From the NCBI RefSeq assembly GCF_017744695.1, contig NZ_JAGIAS010000007.1, positions 1 to 64,000 on the forward strand: a stretch of DNA of 64,000 nucleotides. Reading direction: 5' to 3'. This document shows, piece after piece, positions 16,054-24,725 of the stretch; position 1 is the first letter of the stretch; every line of letters starts with the position of its first letter. The notes under the pieces were generated by a model. The model was not told the DNA's origin. It saw only the letters and a program-made list of their open reading frames with translations, and did no database searches. The translations under genes and the position numbers were made by a program. The stretch comes from Dyadobacter sp. Lineage in GTDB: Bacteria > Bacteroidota > Bacteroidia > Cytophagales > Spirosomataceae.

Positions 16054-17379
16054 TTTCGCGTTTTGGAGCAATGCCGTCACGCCGGTTTGATCCATAATGA
16101 GCCTTCCCACTTTCTCAAATGCGGCGCCTTCTTCTATTTTAAATGTATTTTGAAATTGATTATCGGTAATGCGCGTGCGGAAGCATCGGAAGCTCAGCTT
16201 GGAATGGCCGGCATAATGTGCGATCAGCTCATGGAGGTGCGTAGAAACGAGAAAATAGGAGCCCTTGAAGCTCGAAAAGCCGTCGAGTACCGTTTTGGAA
16301 CAATGTAAAGCATCCTCCTGGTTGGTACCGCGGAATAATTCATCCACGATCACAAAGCATTTTTCACTCCGGCTCAACGCTTCAGAAATCTGTTTGATAC
16401 GCATCATTTCACTGTAAAAATGGCTGAAACCCTGATCGAGGTCGTCGGAGAGGTGTATGGAGGTAAAAAGCCGGTCGATAAATGATAAGTGCAGTGATTT
16501 GGCGGGCACCGGCCAACCCAAATGTGCGAGATAGACAATAATGCCGCAGGTTTTGAGGAAAGTGGTCTTGCCGCTGGTATTCGCGCCGGTGAGAATGCAG
16601 ACGGGGTTGTTATGCGCCAGGCTCAGATCGTTGGCGACTGCGCCGGTGACAAGCGGGTGCCAGGCAGCTTCGGCATTGAAATCATTGGAATGTAAATCAA
16701 AAACCGGAAATGCAAGCTGATAGCGCTTTGCGGTTTTGACAATGGCCAGGCAGGCGTCCAGCTTGTACAGCGTGTCGAGCATTTGCCGGAACTGTTTTCT
16801 GTGGCTGATCCGCAGATGATAGTCGAGGTAAAAGATAGCGCTGTCGGATAGTCCTTCATCGTTTTTCCTCAAAAACATAGCCAGAATGGGGGAGAAGATG
16901 AACTTCCTGAGCCCGGCAATGTCGTCGGAAATTTCATCCGGGATAGCGGCCTCCGCCAGATGATCCAAAGTGGATTGAACCGCCCTAACCAGCCGCAGCG
17001 TTGCGAGTACGCCACTTTGAATGCGGTAATATTCCCCCTTGTTTCTGACCGAATACAGCCAGGTGTCAAACCAATGCTTGATCGCATCCTGCGACATCGA
17101 ATGCGCCACGCTCAATGCATAGTAGCTTTCGGCTGCGGCGGCGTATGCTTTGGCAATGTGTACCTGCCAGGCCGTCGGACGCATGGCAATGGCTTTTAAC
17201 AGGTCCTGAAAGCGAATAATGTCCTCGGGCGTTTCCTTGGGCCGGGTGATAATGCTTTTGAGATAATCACCGCCGCCTAGCGTTTCAGTACGGTTGTAGA
17301 AGGCGAAAATACTGGCCGTCCGGCTGTTTTCCGGCAGGAGTTGTAGTTCGTGTAGGGTATGCCGGTCAACGGGCTGCAT
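16036..17379 (-). CDS. MutS-related ATPase without mismatch-recognition domain
   Basis: 447 aa. The C-terminal half is the MutS ATPase: Walker A GANTSGKTT (about 265-273), Walker B CFVIVDELFRGTN (about 341-353) and a downstream STHLHEL switch. The N-terminal half is a helical core/lever region and lacks the GxFYE mismatch-binding domain and connector of MutS1. It also lacks the Smr nuclease domain of MutS2. It therefore belongs to the short MutS-like proteins common in Bacteroidota, whose role is not established; it should not be called mutS. ATG 17379 was preferred to TTG 17403. Confidence 0.88.
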   Translation of the reverse strand: MQPVDRHTLHELQLLPENSRTASIFAFYNRTETLGGGDYLKSIITRPKETPEDIIRFQDLLKAIAMRPTAWQVHIAKAYAAAAESYYALSVAHSMSQDAIKHWFDTWLYSVRNKGEYYRIQSGVLATLRLVRAVQSTLDHLAEAAIPDEISDDIAGLRKFIFSPILAMFLRKNDEGLSDSAIFYLDYHLRISHRKQFRQMLDTLYKLDACLAIVKTAKRYQLAFPVFDLHSNDFNAEAAWHPLVTGAVANDLSLAHNNPVCILTGANTSGKTTFLKTCGIIVYLAHLGWPVPAKSLHLSFIDRLFTSIHLSDDLDQGFSHFYSEMMRIKQISEALSRSEKCFVIVDELFRGTNQEDALHCSKTVLDGFSSFKGSYFLVSTHLHELIAHYAGHSKLSFRCFRTRITDNQFQNTFKIEEGAAFEKVGRLIMDQTGVTALLQNAKRPSPQ

Positions 17380-17494
17380 TCGGGCGGTTTTGGGTTTTTC
17401 CAAATGTAAAAACCGGTACCGAATGCGGAGCGTTAAAGAAAGTTAAACTTGCGGTTCGGAAAATGGGTACCGCGAAGAAACAGAGGTCTTCCTG

Positions 17495-18751
17495 TTAATG
17501 CTGACTGGCAGGAACTTCCTCCTTTTTCGGAAATGCCAACCAGATGAAATACCCCGTCAGGACCACAATGGCGGTTTGCATCGAATAGTCGATGAGCAGT
17601 TCGGAAGACGCGGCCGTGTCGGAGGGCGTCATATAACAGGGCATGCCGAGCCGCCACCAATAGGACGGATGCACGACGCAAAGCAAGTTGAATACGAAAA
17701 GTATCGTAATTTGTGTTTTGTTCTTCCAGTCAATTACATAGAATACCAGCGGGAGCAGGAAAAGGAAGATATAATTGCTGTAAGCGCTCTGCTGTACGAT
17801 CATCATCGTAGCGTACAGAACCACCCACACTTTGGAAAGCATTACGCGGAAATCGGCATGGCGAAGACGCCAGGCAGAAATGCAAGCTAACCCAACCGAA
17901 GCCACCAACCCGATCCAGTTCCAGAACTTTTCACCTACACCGATGGAGTTATAAAACCATGGATTGAGTATGGACTGAATATTCGGAGCACGTAAAGTCT
18001 TGGCCTCATCGAGCGGCTGCATGAATTCCAGCCCGACGAGCGGGTACAGAATCGCCAGCGAGATAATGCCGATAATGGCAATGGGGATGACGAAGCGGAT
18101 CTTTTGTTTTTCCAGCAAAAACAACGGCACCATGATGAGCACGAAAATAGCTTTGGTCATCAGCAAGCCGATGGCGAGAATGATCGCGTACCATTCCACG
18201 CGCAAAGTGCGCTCACGCACGAGGTAGGCGAGCGTCACGAACAGCCACATCCACACATCCTCCTGCGCACCTATCACACATAGCACGAGAGAACCGGGCA
18301 AGAGCAGGTAAATGAGCGCCCGGAACAGGAATGTACCGCGCGATTGGAATGGCCTGAAAAAATGGTAGGAAACAAGCAATGCAATGCCGTCCATCGCTGC
18401 CATCGTGATGACGATCATTTTTGGATTATACCAAAGTTTGAGCCAAATGCCAAGGAAATAGGCGTAAAGTGGCGAGTAGGGCGACCAGAAATCGCGGTAC
18501 ACGACCTGGCCTAAAGAAGCCTTGCTCCCCTCGTCCCAGAAGCCGTTCACGTCCGAGGTCGGCTCCATATTCGCGATGAGGTATACGGCAATGAATGGCA
18601 GCAGTCGCAGGAGTATCCAGGCCACAGCCATGACCATGTTTGCGGACTTTGTTTCCAGCCAATCGGTCAGAGCGTCCTTTTTGAATAGTAATGCGGCAGT
18701 AACCAGTAATGCGGCTACGCTGATGGCGGTTTTGGCGAGGACTATATTCAT
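17495..18751 (-). CDS. Polytopic membrane protein, GT-C-type glycosyltransferase (downstream paralogue)
   Basis: 418 aa with roughly ten hydrophobic spans. The first periplasmic loop holds an acidic/aromatic motif (SDVNGFWDEGSKA, then YRDFWSPYSPLYAYF), the arrangement seen in GT-C enzymes that take sugars from polyprenyl phosphates. ATG 18751 overlaps the TGA of the upstream gene (ATGA), indicating translational coupling. The frame is open to 18913, but that extension overlaps the neighbour and was rejected. Substrate unknown. Confidence 0.75.
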   Translation of the reverse strand: MNIVLAKTAISVAALLVTAALLFKKDALTDWLETKSANMVMAVAWILLRLLPFIAVYLIANMEPTSDVNGFWDEGSKASLGQVVYRDFWSPYSPLYAYFLGIWLKLWYNPKMIVITMAAMDGIALLVSYHFFRPFQSRGTFLFRALIYLLLPGSLVLCVIGAQEDVWMWLFVTLAYLVRERTLRVEWYAIILAIGLLMTKAIFVLIMVPLFLLEKQKIRFVIPIAIIGIISLAILYPLVGLEFMQPLDEAKTLRAPNIQSILNPWFYNSIGVGEKFWNWIGLVASVGLACISAWRLRHADFRVMLSKVWVVLYATMMIVQQSAYSNYIFLFLLPLVFYVIDWKNKTQITILFVFNLLCVVHPSYWWRLGMPCYMTPSDTAASSELLIDYSMQTAIVVLTGYFIWLAFPKKEEVPASQH

Positions 18752-20019
18752 GCCGCAGCCAGAGTTTGTGAATGAACCACCTTGCGATATGTTTGGCGGA
18801 GAATCCACAGGAAGCAGAGCACATTCAGGATCTGCAATACGTACTCGAAAAGATAGGACGTGTTGGCAAACCGGCTCAGCGATGTGTACGCGGGCTGTTT
18901 GATATACACCCACACAAACGGCTGCACTACTGTAAGCCAGTTCAATGCCAGCAATACAACCACGTGGGCGGTTTTACGAATATCAATGATTTCAAATACA
19001 ACGGCCATCAGATAGGCGATCACATATGCGCCCATCGCGCTGGCCTGGAAGAGCATCATACACACGAAGCAGGCAATGAAAAGGCCCGGCAATACTTCGC
19101 TGATGTGCCTGTGCCGTGCTTTAAATGCCATGTACACGGGAATAAATACTGTAAACAAGAGTCCAAACCAGTTGATCAGCGTTGATTTCTTTTCATCGAC
19201 ATGGAAAACGATTTCTACAAATGGCCGGAGCACCGAGAATAGGTTGGGCGTCATGAGCTGTTCGGTATGCCGGATTGGCATCAGGAACAGGTCGCCGATC
19301 TGCCAGTAAAGGAAGCCCACAGCGGGTAAACCGATCGCCGCCATCACCAGCAGCATTTTAATGGGTTTTTTCACCATGACCAGCAATGCCGGCAGCAGGA
19401 ATATGAATGTAACCTTGATCGTCAGCAAGGTCATCGCGTACAAAAGTCCGATACCGACCTCGTAGTTGCTTCTGTTTTTAATGGTATAACGCCAGATCAG
19501 CAGCGCCGCTCCCCAGAACCACACTTCTTCCTGCCCATCGACGAGGATGTACATGAATGCAGCAGGCAGCATGTAATAAATCGCGGCCAGTTGTAGTGCT
19601 TTCGGGGTTTTACTTTTGTAAGTATCGTAAGTAAGCCAGAGAATGGCGGTTTCCATCAGCACCATAAAAAGCACGATCGCCCGCGCATTGTGCCATATCC
19701 AGACCGGAATGCTGATAATGTACGCGTAAAGCGGTGCGTGGTACGACCAGAAATCGCGATACACGAAACCACCCGCTTTGGCGCCTTCTGCCTTGTAAAA
19801 AAAGAAAGGAATATCTCCCCGCGGTTCCTCATTGATGATCAGGAAAATACCGATCCAGGGAATGAGCCTGAAAAGCACAAAGCCTAATGTGAGGATCAGT
19901 TTATCGTTTTCTCGCTGCCATTTTGAAAACAGATCCGAACGGCTGATGGTCCAGATGATTCCGATTGTCAATGCAAGGTTGATGAGCAGCTTAATGTAAA
20001 AAACGGTAAGAACGGGCAT
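18748..20019 (-). CDS. Polytopic membrane protein, GT-C-type glycosyltransferase (upstream paralogue)
   Basis: 423 aa with about ten membrane spans and the same loop layout as its neighbour: PRGDIPFFFYKAEGAKA followed by YRDFWSYHAPLYAYI. The two proteins are clearly related though diverged, suggesting an old tandem duplication. ATG 20019 was preferred over TTG 20046. Family features point to a glycosyltransferase using a lipid-linked sugar; the acceptor cannot be told from sequence. Confidence 0.75.
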   Translation of the reverse strand: MPVLTVFYIKLLINLALTIGIIWTISRSDLFSKWQRENDKLILTLGFVLFRLIPWIGIFLIINEEPRGDIPFFFYKAEGAKAGGFVYRDFWSYHAPLYAYIISIPVWIWHNARAIVLFMVLMETAILWLTYDTYKSKTPKALQLAAIYYMLPAAFMYILVDGQEEVWFWGAALLIWRYTIKNRSNYEVGIGLLYAMTLLTIKVTFIFLLPALLVMVKKPIKMLLVMAAIGLPAVGFLYWQIGDLFLMPIRHTEQLMTPNLFSVLRPFVEIVFHVDEKKSTLINWFGLLFTVFIPVYMAFKARHRHISEVLPGLFIACFVCMMLFQASAMGAYVIAYLMAVVFEIIDIRKTAHVVVLLALNWLTVVQPFVWVYIKQPAYTSLSRFANTSYLFEYVLQILNVLCFLWILRQTYRKVVHSQTLAAA

Positions 20020-20115
20020 GTGTAATCTGTCGTGATCAGGGCGCAAACTTAAGACAACTTTTCTTCAAAACGGCCAGCAAAACCCAAAGTTTTAATCGGT
20101 TAGGAAATTGTATGC

Positions 20116-20146
20116 TTGCATACTGTTTTCGTAAATCCTATTTTTG
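20116..20146 (+). promoter_or_regulatory. Promoter of the acyl-CoA dehydrogenase gene
   Basis: TTG at 20116-20118, 20-base spacer, perfect -7 TATTTTTG at 20139-20146. It lies upstream of ATG 20179 and overlaps the rejected longer frame from 20116. Confidence 0.65.
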
Positions 20147-20178
20147 AAAATCTTCATCCTCAAAAATCAACGTCTTCT

Positions 20179-21345
20179 ATGTCAGCTTCCCAACCACTTA
20201 CCGGAATGGATTTCAACCTCAGTGAAGAGCACCAGGCGGTGCAGGCCGCTGCACGCGATTTCGCTCAAACCGAATTATTACCCGGTGTGATCGAACGCGA
20301 TACTGCCCAACATTTCGACCCGGTATTACTGCGCAAAATGAGCGAATTAGGCTTTTTAGGCATGATGGTAGCACCCGAGTACGGCGGCGGAGGCATGGAT
20401 ACGCTCGCGTACGTGCTCGCGTTGGAGGAGATTTCGAAGGTGGATGCCTCGGCGGGGGTAATCATGTCGGTGAACAATTCGCTGGTATGCTGGGGCCTTG
20501 AAAAGTATGGTACGGAGGCGCAAAAGCAGCAATATCTGACGAGGCTTGCATCGGGCGAAATCATCGGTGCATTCTGCCTGTCGGAGCCGGAAGCCGGTTC
20601 GGATGCGACCTCGCAGCATACGACCGCATTCCTGAACGCCGACCACTATTTATTGAACGGCACAAAAAACTGGATCACCAGCGGAAATACTTCGTCGGTT
20701 TGCCTGGTGATCGCGCAGACACACCCGGAGGCGAAGCACAAGGGGATTAATACTTTCATTGTCGAGAAAGGCTGGAAAGGCTTTTCTGTCGGTCGCAAGG
20801 AAGATAAAATGGGTATAAGGGCCTCAGATACACATACTTTGATGTTTTCGGACGTGAAAGTGCCGGCGGCGAACCGGATCGGGGAGGACGGTTTTGGATT
20901 CAAGTTCGCGATGAATGTGCTGAATGGCGGCCGTATCGGCATTGCAGCACAGGCATTGGGAATCGCTGCGGGCGCATTTGAGCTTTCCTTAAAATATTCC
21001 AAGGAGCGGAAGACATTCGGCAAACCCATCGCCGAGCACCAGGCGATCCAGTTCAAATTGTCGGAAATGGCGACGAAGATTGAAGCCGCCCGGTTACTTG
21101 TTTACAAAGCCGCCCGGTTGAAAGACGAGGGCAAGGACTACATCCAGGCTGCGGCTATGGCAAAATTGTATGCATCCGAAGTGGCGATGTGGGTGACAAC
21201 AGAAGCCGTCCAGGTGCACGGGGGCTACGGTTATGTGAAAGAATACCACGTAGAGCGCCTCATGCGGGATGCGAAAATCACACAGATTTATGAAGGTACC
21301 TCCGAAATCCAAAAACTCGTAATCGCCCGGGAGCTTCTTAAATAA
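20179..21345 (+). CDS. Acyl-CoA dehydrogenase, short-chain type
   Basis: FAD enzyme that introduces the alpha-beta double bond in acyl-CoA thioesters and passes electrons to ETF. 388 aa. Signature LSEPEAGSDA and the C-terminal RDAKITQIYEGTSEIQ, whose Glu in IYEGT is at the catalytic-base position of butyryl/short-chain dehydrogenases. GYGYVKEYHVER is also typical. Chain length is inferred from that Glu position and not certain. The start at MSASQP is set by the promoter and by the family N-terminus at MDFNLSEEH. Monocistronic. Confidence 0.93.
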   Translation: MSASQPLTGMDFNLSEEHQAVQAAARDFAQTELLPGVIERDTAQHFDPVLLRKMSELGFLGMMVAPEYGGGGMDTLAYVLALEEISKVDASAGVIMSVNNSLVCWGLEKYGTEAQKQQYLTRLASGEIIGAFCLSEPEAGSDATSQHTTAFLNADHYLLNGTKNWITSGNTSSVCLVIAQTHPEAKHKGINTFIVEKGWKGFSVGRKEDKMGIRASDTHTLMFSDVKVPAANRIGEDGFGFKFAMNVLNGGRIGIAAQALGIAAGAFELSLKYSKERKTFGKPIAEHQAIQFKLSEMATKIEAARLLVYKAARLKDEGKDYIQAAAMAKLYASEVAMWVTTEAVQVHGGYGYVKEYHVERLMRDAKITQIYEGTSEIQKLVIARELLK

Positions 21346-21438
21346 TTAGTAATTCTCCCAAAAGTCGATTTTATTCTGAATGTTGGATTAAAATAATATC
21401 AAAATATCACTTTTTTTCAAATTTTTGTGAAACTATAC

Positions 21439-21477
21439 TTGTATTAGTTTTGTACAATTTATTAGATTTGTACAAAA
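21439..21477 (+). promoter_or_regulatory. Promoter and paired TTGTACAA operators of the AraC-type gene
   Basis: TTG at 21439-21441, 21-base spacer, perfect -7 TAGATTTG at 21463-21470. Two palindromic octamers TTGTACAA lie at 21450-21457 and 21468-21475, 18 bp apart; the second overlaps the -7 element. The layout suits binding of a dimer or two DNA-binding domains on one face, plausibly the regulator itself. Confidence 0.6.
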
Positions 21478-21517
21478 TTTGAAAAATCGGTCAAAACGGC
21501 CCTTAAATATATCAAGT

Positions 21518-22447
21518 ATGGAAGACTATAATAAGATTATTGAGTCGTTGGGGGTGAAATTTGTGAAGGCCCGTCATATCAGGATTTTACAGCCCATCAC
21601 AATCAAAAACTTTTATGACGTACAGAACTCTTTGACCATTCTGTACGACGGTGAAGTTTCTTTCGGATCCGACGAGCCTCAGAGGGTTGAGGAAGGGGAT
21701 ATGCTCTTCATTCCGGGAGGTAAGCATGCTACCGTGACATACGGAAACGGCGCATCCGCCAAAACCGTGTCGAACGAGGAGTTCATGACCAACCGTGACA
21801 ATTATATCGAAGCAGGCCACGATCCGGCATTGATCGGAAAGTTGCCAAACTCTTTCGGTTTGATCTCTTTCGAAGCGAAAGTATTTGATACCGTAAACTT
21901 CTTTACGTCCCTGGACGTGCCTCCGTTCCTGATCAAACGCGACGACCAGATCGCTGCGACGATCAACCAGATCCTGACGGAAGATATGCTCGATACGCCG
22001 GGTAAAGGCCGTATCATCAAGATCAAAACCGAAGAGGTGGTGATCGAGATCATCCGTTATATTTTGAAAAACAAACTGTTCGTAGAGCAGCTCGTTACCA
22101 ACAGTACCTATTTCAAAGATCCTCGTCTGATCGACATCTTCGCTTACATCAAGGATAACCTGGGTGGCGACCTGTCGAACAAGGTACTCGCGAACGTAGC
22201 GAACGTTTCAGAGGATTATGTAGGCCAGTATTTCAAAATGCTGACCGGTATCAACCCGCAGGATTATATCGAATACCAGCGCATGGAAAAAGCTGTGGAT
22301 CTGCTCCGCACCTCGAAGAAAAGCATCCGCGCGATCGGTTCCGATGTGGGTTACAAAGACACCGCTTATTTCTGCCGCCGCTTCAAGATGATGTTCGGTA
22401 TCCCGGCCGGAAAAATGCGTCGTCGCGAATCGCTGATGAATGTTTAG
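21518..22447 (+). CDS. AraC-family transcriptional regulator
   Basis: 309 aa. N-terminal about 100 residues form a cupin-like sensor (FYDVQNSLTILYDGEVSFGS, GDMLFIPGGKHATV); the middle is helical. The C-terminal about 100 residues are the AraC double helix-turn-helix (VLANVANVSEDYVGQYFKMLTG, then IRAIGSDVGYKDTAYFCRRFK). ATG 21518 is preferred over TTG 21479. The gene stands alone with its own operator-rich promoter and a strong terminator, so autoregulation is likely. Effector unknown. Confidence 0.92.
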   Translation: MEDYNKIIESLGVKFVKARHIRILQPITIKNFYDVQNSLTILYDGEVSFGSDEPQRVEEGDMLFIPGGKHATVTYGNGASAKTVSNEEFMTNRDNYIEAGHDPALIGKLPNSFGLISFEAKVFDTVNFFTSLDVPPFLIKRDDQIAATINQILTEDMLDTPGKGRIIKIKTEEVVIEIIRYILKNKLFVEQLVTNSTYFKDPRLIDIFAYIKDNLGGDLSNKVLANVANVSEDYVGQYFKMLTGINPQDYIEYQRMEKAVDLLRTSKKSIRAIGSDVGYKDTAYFCRRFKMMFGIPAGKMRRRESLMNV

Positions 22448-22470
22448 AATGTAATGTTAGACTATAATTG

Positions 22471-22502
22471 AAAAAGAGAACTGGTTCCGGTTCTCTTTTT
22501 TT
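22471..22502. terminator. Bidirectional terminator after the AraC gene
   Basis: Perfect 11-bp stem AAAAAGAGAAC (22471-22481) with 22490-22500, 8-base loop, T-runs on both strands. Shared with the convergent gene ending at 22514. Confidence 0.88.
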
Positions 22503-22513
22503 ATGCCTTGACA

Positions 22514-22951
22514 TTACTGGGCGGGCGTCAGCTGTACGGTCGTAATCTTCCATTTCCCGCCCGAGCGAACGCATACGCTTGTGTACGCGACATTCCCATT
22601 GAAGCCGTTGTTCTGAATCCGTGCGCTTACATTCCAGAAGCCCTGCACGACCGCTACGTCCCCGTACGTACGCGTGCGTGTGCCCGTGAGCATGCCGGAG
22701 TCGACAATAATGTAGCCTTGCCCGATAGCTTGCTGTAACGAACGGCCATCGATCGTCTGGCCATTGTAATTGGTTACGGTAAAATCATTGGCAATGAGGT
22801 TACCCACGGCCGGTGCGTTCTCGTCCAGTAATGCCTGAAAAAACAGGTTCGAGCAATCGGTACCGTCGACGGGTTGTGGGGCATTGTCTTGCGCTAATGC
22901 CGCCAGTGAAACGAAAATCAGGGCGAAAATGGTCAGGAGTTGTTTCTTCAT
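22514..22951 (-). CDS. Secreted NTF2-like (SnoaL/DUF4440-type) protein
   Basis: 145 aa with a clear signal peptide (MKKQLLTIFALIFVSLAALAQ, cleavage near 21). The mature part has the cone-shaped NTF2-like pattern: helices with FFQALLDENAPAVGNLI, then DFTVTNYNGQTIDG, and strands GDVAVVQGFWNVSARI and GGKWKITTVQLTPAQ. Such domains may be enzymes or binding modules and no catalytic set is evident here. A 20-bp tandem repeat array begins immediately upstream of its start codon. Confidence 0.75.
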   Translation of the reverse strand: MKKQLLTIFALIFVSLAALAQDNAPQPVDGTDCSNLFFQALLDENAPAVGNLIANDFTVTNYNGQTIDGRSLQQAIGQGYIIVDSGMLTGTRTRTYGDVAVVQGFWNVSARIQNNGFNGNVAYTSVCVRSGGKWKITTVQLTPAQ

Positions 22952-22952
22952 G

Positions 22953-23091
22953 GGTATAGTCAGTTGTAGTAGTCAGGTATGGTCAGTAGTAGTGCGGTAT
23001 GGTCAGTTGTAGTCAGGTATAGTCAGATGTAGTTAGGTATGGTCAGATGTAGTCAGGTATAGTCAGTTGTAGTCAGGTATGGTTAGATGTT
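22953..23091 (+). repeat. 20-bp tandem minisatellite (10-bp half units)
   Basis: About seven copies of a 20-bp unit, consensus GTAGTCAGGTATGGTCAGAT, each made of two similar 10-bp halves built around GTCAG. Copies differ by scattered substitutions (A/G at one site, AT/TT at the end). It fills the gap between two divergent small genes. No unique spacers, so not CRISPR. A related stretch is embedded in uvrA at 58296-58354. Confidence 0.9.
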
Positions 23092-23162
23092 GTTTGGGAG
23101 AATGCATTGCAAGATTCTCGCATTGTATGGCTAGATTCGCCTCAGTTTTGAATGAACGAATC

Positions 23163-23558
23163 ATGACAATGAAATTATCTATAAAAATTCTTCTTACAGC
23201 GTTGATAGGTGTGATTGCCGGCTGTTCGAGTGCGCCCGATAAATTAGGCAACCTGGACCTTAAAAAATGGCGGGGTGATCGCGGAGGGTGCAACGACGTT
23301 CGCAAAGGTCTTGAAGGCGATTTTAAAAGTGTTGAAAAAGAATTGAAGGGAAAGTTTGCCGACACGATCGGAGAAATACTAGGTCGGCCGGATATTCATC
23401 AGCTTGGCGAGCGGAATACCAAATTCTATGTTTACTTTCTCGAAAAAGGTCCGCAATGCGAGAATATGCAAGCCAAATCCGATGCGAGAAAGGTGTTACT
23501 TAAGTTCAATGCAGTTGGATTGCTGTCCGAAATTACCTACCAGGACAGGCCGCTCTGA
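23163..23558 (+). CDS. Small lipoprotein of unknown function
   Basis: 131 aa. Starts MTMKLSIKILLTAL and has a lipobox GVIAGC, giving a lipid-anchored protein beginning CSSAPDKLG. The mature part is basic and soluble (KKWRGDRGGCNDVRKG...), with RPDIHQLGERNTKFYVYFLEKGPQC near the middle. This resembles a small SmpA/OmlA-like beta fold, where a gene-encoded constant is compared with a polar state, but identity is not certain. The longer frame from 23079 starts inside the minisatellite and was rejected. It ends back to back with nadD with no bases between the stop codons. Confidence 0.7.
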   Translation: MTMKLSIKILLTALIGVIAGCSSAPDKLGNLDLKKWRGDRGGCNDVRKGLEGDFKSVEKELKGKFADTIGEILGRPDIHQLGERNTKFYVYFLEKGPQCENMQAKSDARKVLLKFNAVGLLSEITYQDRPL

Positions 23559-24131
23559 TTACTGATAAAACTTCTTGATCTTAATCAGCTGCTCCACGGG
23601 TTCGGGCACCATGTAGCGGATCGACTGGCCTTTTTGAATGCAGGCGCGGAGGAAAGTAGCCGAAATGTCCAGCAATGGCGCTTCCACGAATTTCACATCC
23701 GGATGGTTACCGAATGCGTGTGGTTTTGAATGAGGCCGCGGGTAAACATAAAGGCCCGTGTATTCAAGGATCTTCTCGTAGTTCTTCCAATTCGGAAATT
23801 GCGCCAGGTTGTCTTCTCCCATGATCAGCTTGAACTGGTGCTGCGGAAATTTCTCCTGCAAGCGCACGAGCGTGTCGATGGTATAGCTTGGCTTGGGCAT
23901 ATGAAATTCGATATCGTTCGCCCGAAGCAGCGTATTGTCCGAAATAGCGCGCTGCACGAGGTCGAAACGGTCGAATTCGTGCAGGAGACTATTATTTTTC
24001 TTGAATGGATTTTGCGGGCTCACGATAAACCAGACCTGTTCGAGGTCTGTCGTCGTGGCCATGGTGTTGGCGATGATCAGGTGACCGACATGAATAGGAT
24101 TGAACGATCCGAAAAACAGGCCGATCTTCAT
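23559..24131 (-). CDS. nadD: Nicotinate-nucleotide adenylyltransferase
   Basis: Adenylates nicotinate mononucleotide to deamido-NAD, a step shared by de novo and salvage NAD synthesis. 190 aa, Rossmann-like nucleotidyltransferase: GSFNPIHVGHL with the HxGH site at the N-terminus and the late ISATFLR motif (family ISSTxxR, second Ser replaced by Ala). Last gene of a probable sigma/anti-sigma/gmk/nadD unit, 15 bases after gmk. Confidence 0.95.
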   Translation of the reverse strand: MKIGLFFGSFNPIHVGHLIIANTMATTTDLEQVWFIVSPQNPFKKNNSLLHEFDRFDLVQRAISDNTLLRANDIEFHMPKPSYTIDTLVRLQEKFPQHQFKLIMGEDNLAQFPNWKNYEKILEYTGLYVYPRPHSKPHAFGNHPDVKFVEAPLLDISATFLRACIQKGQSIRYMVPEPVEQLIKIKKFYQ

Positions 24132-24146
24132 TGCGTTGAATAAAAT

Positions 24147-24716
24147 TTAGGATTGGATGAATGCCTGAACGAGGTCTTCCGCTTTGGCCAGCGTTTCGTC
24201 CAGTTCATCATTGACAAGCACCACGTCGAATTCGTGCTCGAAACTCTGTTCGTAACGCACTTTGGCCAGGCGTGTGGCCAAAGTTTCTTCCGTTTCCGTA
24301 CCGCGGCCCGACAGGCGGCGCTTAATTTCTTCATCGGAGGTAACTTTCACGAATACGGCGAGTGCGGCGTCGCCATATGCTTCTTTCAGTTTTAACCCTC
24401 CCTTCACATCCACATCGAAGAGGACGTGCTTGCCTTCATCCCAAAGGCGCTGTATTTCTGATTTAAGTGTGCCGTAGTAATTGCCGGCGTAAACTTCCTC
24501 CCATTCCGCAAACTGCTGATCCGCTATTTTCTGACGAAAGTCCTGTAAGGTCAGGAAGTAGTAATCTTTGCCATCTATCTCATAGTCGCGGCGCGGGCGC
24601 GTACATGCGGAAACAGAAAATGCCAGTTGTTGTGTGTATGTATTTAAAAGATGCCTTACGATGGTGGTCTTTCCGGATCCGGAAGGGGCAGAAAATATGA
24701 TAAGCTTACCTTTCAC
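24147..24716 (-). CDS. gmk: Guanylate kinase
   Basis: Phosphorylates GMP to GDP with ATP. 189 aa. P-loop SAPSGSGKTTIVRHLL at the N-terminus; GMP-binding segment with VSACTRPRRDYEIDGKDYYFL; LDV-type strand VLFDVDVKGGLKLK. The start codon is GTG at 24716, with no good ATG nearby. Nine bases after the anti-sigma gene. Confidence 0.96.
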   Translation of the reverse strand: MKGKLIIFSAPSGSGKTTIVRHLLNTYTQQLAFSVSACTRPRRDYEIDGKDYYFLTLQDFRQKIADQQFAEWEEVYAGNYYGTLKSEIQRLWDEGKHVLFDVDVKGGLKLKEAYGDAALAVFVKVTSDEEIKRRLSGRGTETEETLATRLAKVRYEQSFEHEFDVVLVNDELDETLAKAEDLVQAFIQS

Positions 24717-24725
24717 TCGAACAGA

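Noticed and set aside
22953..23091. Possible CRISPR array
   Set aside because: Units are contiguous with no unique spacers and no cas genes are present; it is a minisatellite.
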